From NCBI RefSeq assembly GCF_026008515.1, contig NZ_BQYM01000001.1, positions 62,001 to 126,000 of the forward strand: a stretch of 64,000 bases of DNA, given 5' to 3'. How positions within the stretch are numbered: the stretch's first letter is position 1; every line of letters starts with the position of its first letter. The translations under genes were made by a program, and so were the position numbers. Shown here in pieces: positions 63,875-64,000 of the stretch. The notes beneath the pieces are model-generated. The model was not told where the DNA came from. It saw only the letters and a program-made list of their open reading frames with translations, and did not search any database. The stretch comes from Hoyosella levis. Its GTDB lineage: Bacteria > Actinomycetota > Actinomycetes > Mycobacteriales > Mycobacteriaceae.

Positions 63875-63940
63875 ATCTGCGGGCGAAAGTCAACAGATGT
63901 CCGATTCTGGGGGCCGATTTGTTGACTTCCGCTCGCAGAT
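63875..63940. repeat. Palindrome family ATCTGCGAGCG, copy 4
   Basis: Arms of 24 bases (63875-63898 and 63917-63940), three mismatches. Preceded by CCCCCGGA and followed by TCC like copy 3, and with the same loop motif TGTCCGATT. Confidence 0.8.
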
Positions 63941-64000
63941 TCCTGCTGGCGGTGCTGTTCCGCCTCGTCGCCGCGTTGCGCCTGGCTACGAAGGATCCAG

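Overview
This 64 kb window is high-GC chromosomal DNA from an actinomycete, most likely of the order Mycobacteriales. The pointers are a DesA3-like acyl desaturase beside its ferredoxin reductase, a condensation-fold acyltransferase, a Cfp30B-like double VOC protein and other lipid genes. GTG starts are common, and at least ten genes show a TANNNT box 6-7 bases before their first codon, the layout of leaderless transcripts. I cannot name the genus. I saw no tRNA, rRNA, CRISPR array or intact insertion sequence.

Layout. 1-2.5 kb: OmpR-type two-component pair (kinase cut by the window edge) and a short-chain dehydrogenase. 2.6-7.6 kb: an ECF42-type sigma factor with its YCII/DGPF partner, a large TPR-LuxR regulator, a methyltransferase and a membrane protein. 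7.6-10.75 kb: a uracil-catabolism (URC) cassette of GTP-cyclohydrolase-II-like URC1, DUF1688 URC4 and uracil phosphoribosyltransferase. 10.9-14.9 kb: a membrane protein, a VOC protein, a secreted protein, and a HEAT protein plus MerR-HEAT regulator, the latter cut by a late nonsense codon. 15.0-19.95 kb: a tightly coupled five-gene operon joining a secreted GH26-like hydrolase, a GAF-PP2C phosphatase, a cellulose-synthase-like glycosyltransferase with a large insertion, a STAS antagonist and an RsbW-type ATPase. It looks like extracellular polysaccharide synthesis under partner-switching control and is the strongest candidate here for a poorly described system.

20-33.5 kb: envelope and lipid functions (serine hydrolase, PlsC-type acyltransferase, SRPBCC-acyl-CoA ligase fusion, DoxX-like protein, LLM flavoprotein, glycolipid-binding protein, YdcF-like and SGNH-like proteins, AlkD-type repair protein). 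33.5-39 kb: an esterase, then a serine-hydrolase lipoprotein with an ABC transporter, divergent from a NarL-type two-component system. 39-41.6 kb: three coupled membrane proteins of unknown role. 41.8-47.3 kb: accessory genes (HD hydrolase, unknown protein, GIY-YIG protein, a 56-residue secreted protein, pentapeptide-repeat protein, ADP-ribosylglycohydrolase and partner). 47.4-52.3 kb: thioredoxin, reductase-like protein, HxlR regulator divergent from an alcohol dehydrogenase, secreted protease and GrpB-like protein.

52.4-55.7 kb is a decayed patch with a GGDEF relic, a tyrosine-integrase relic, a hydrolase/TetR pair with twin operators, and two large palindromes. 55.85-63.75 kb holds a YWTD propeller, a condensation-fold acyltransferase, a secreted protein, an orphan double-module histidine-kinase-like protein and the desaturase/reductase operon. 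Two dispersed palindromic repeat families run through the intergenic spaces: a 60-base element (three copies) and a roughly 65-75-base element built on ATCTGCGAGCG arms (three good copies and one diverged).
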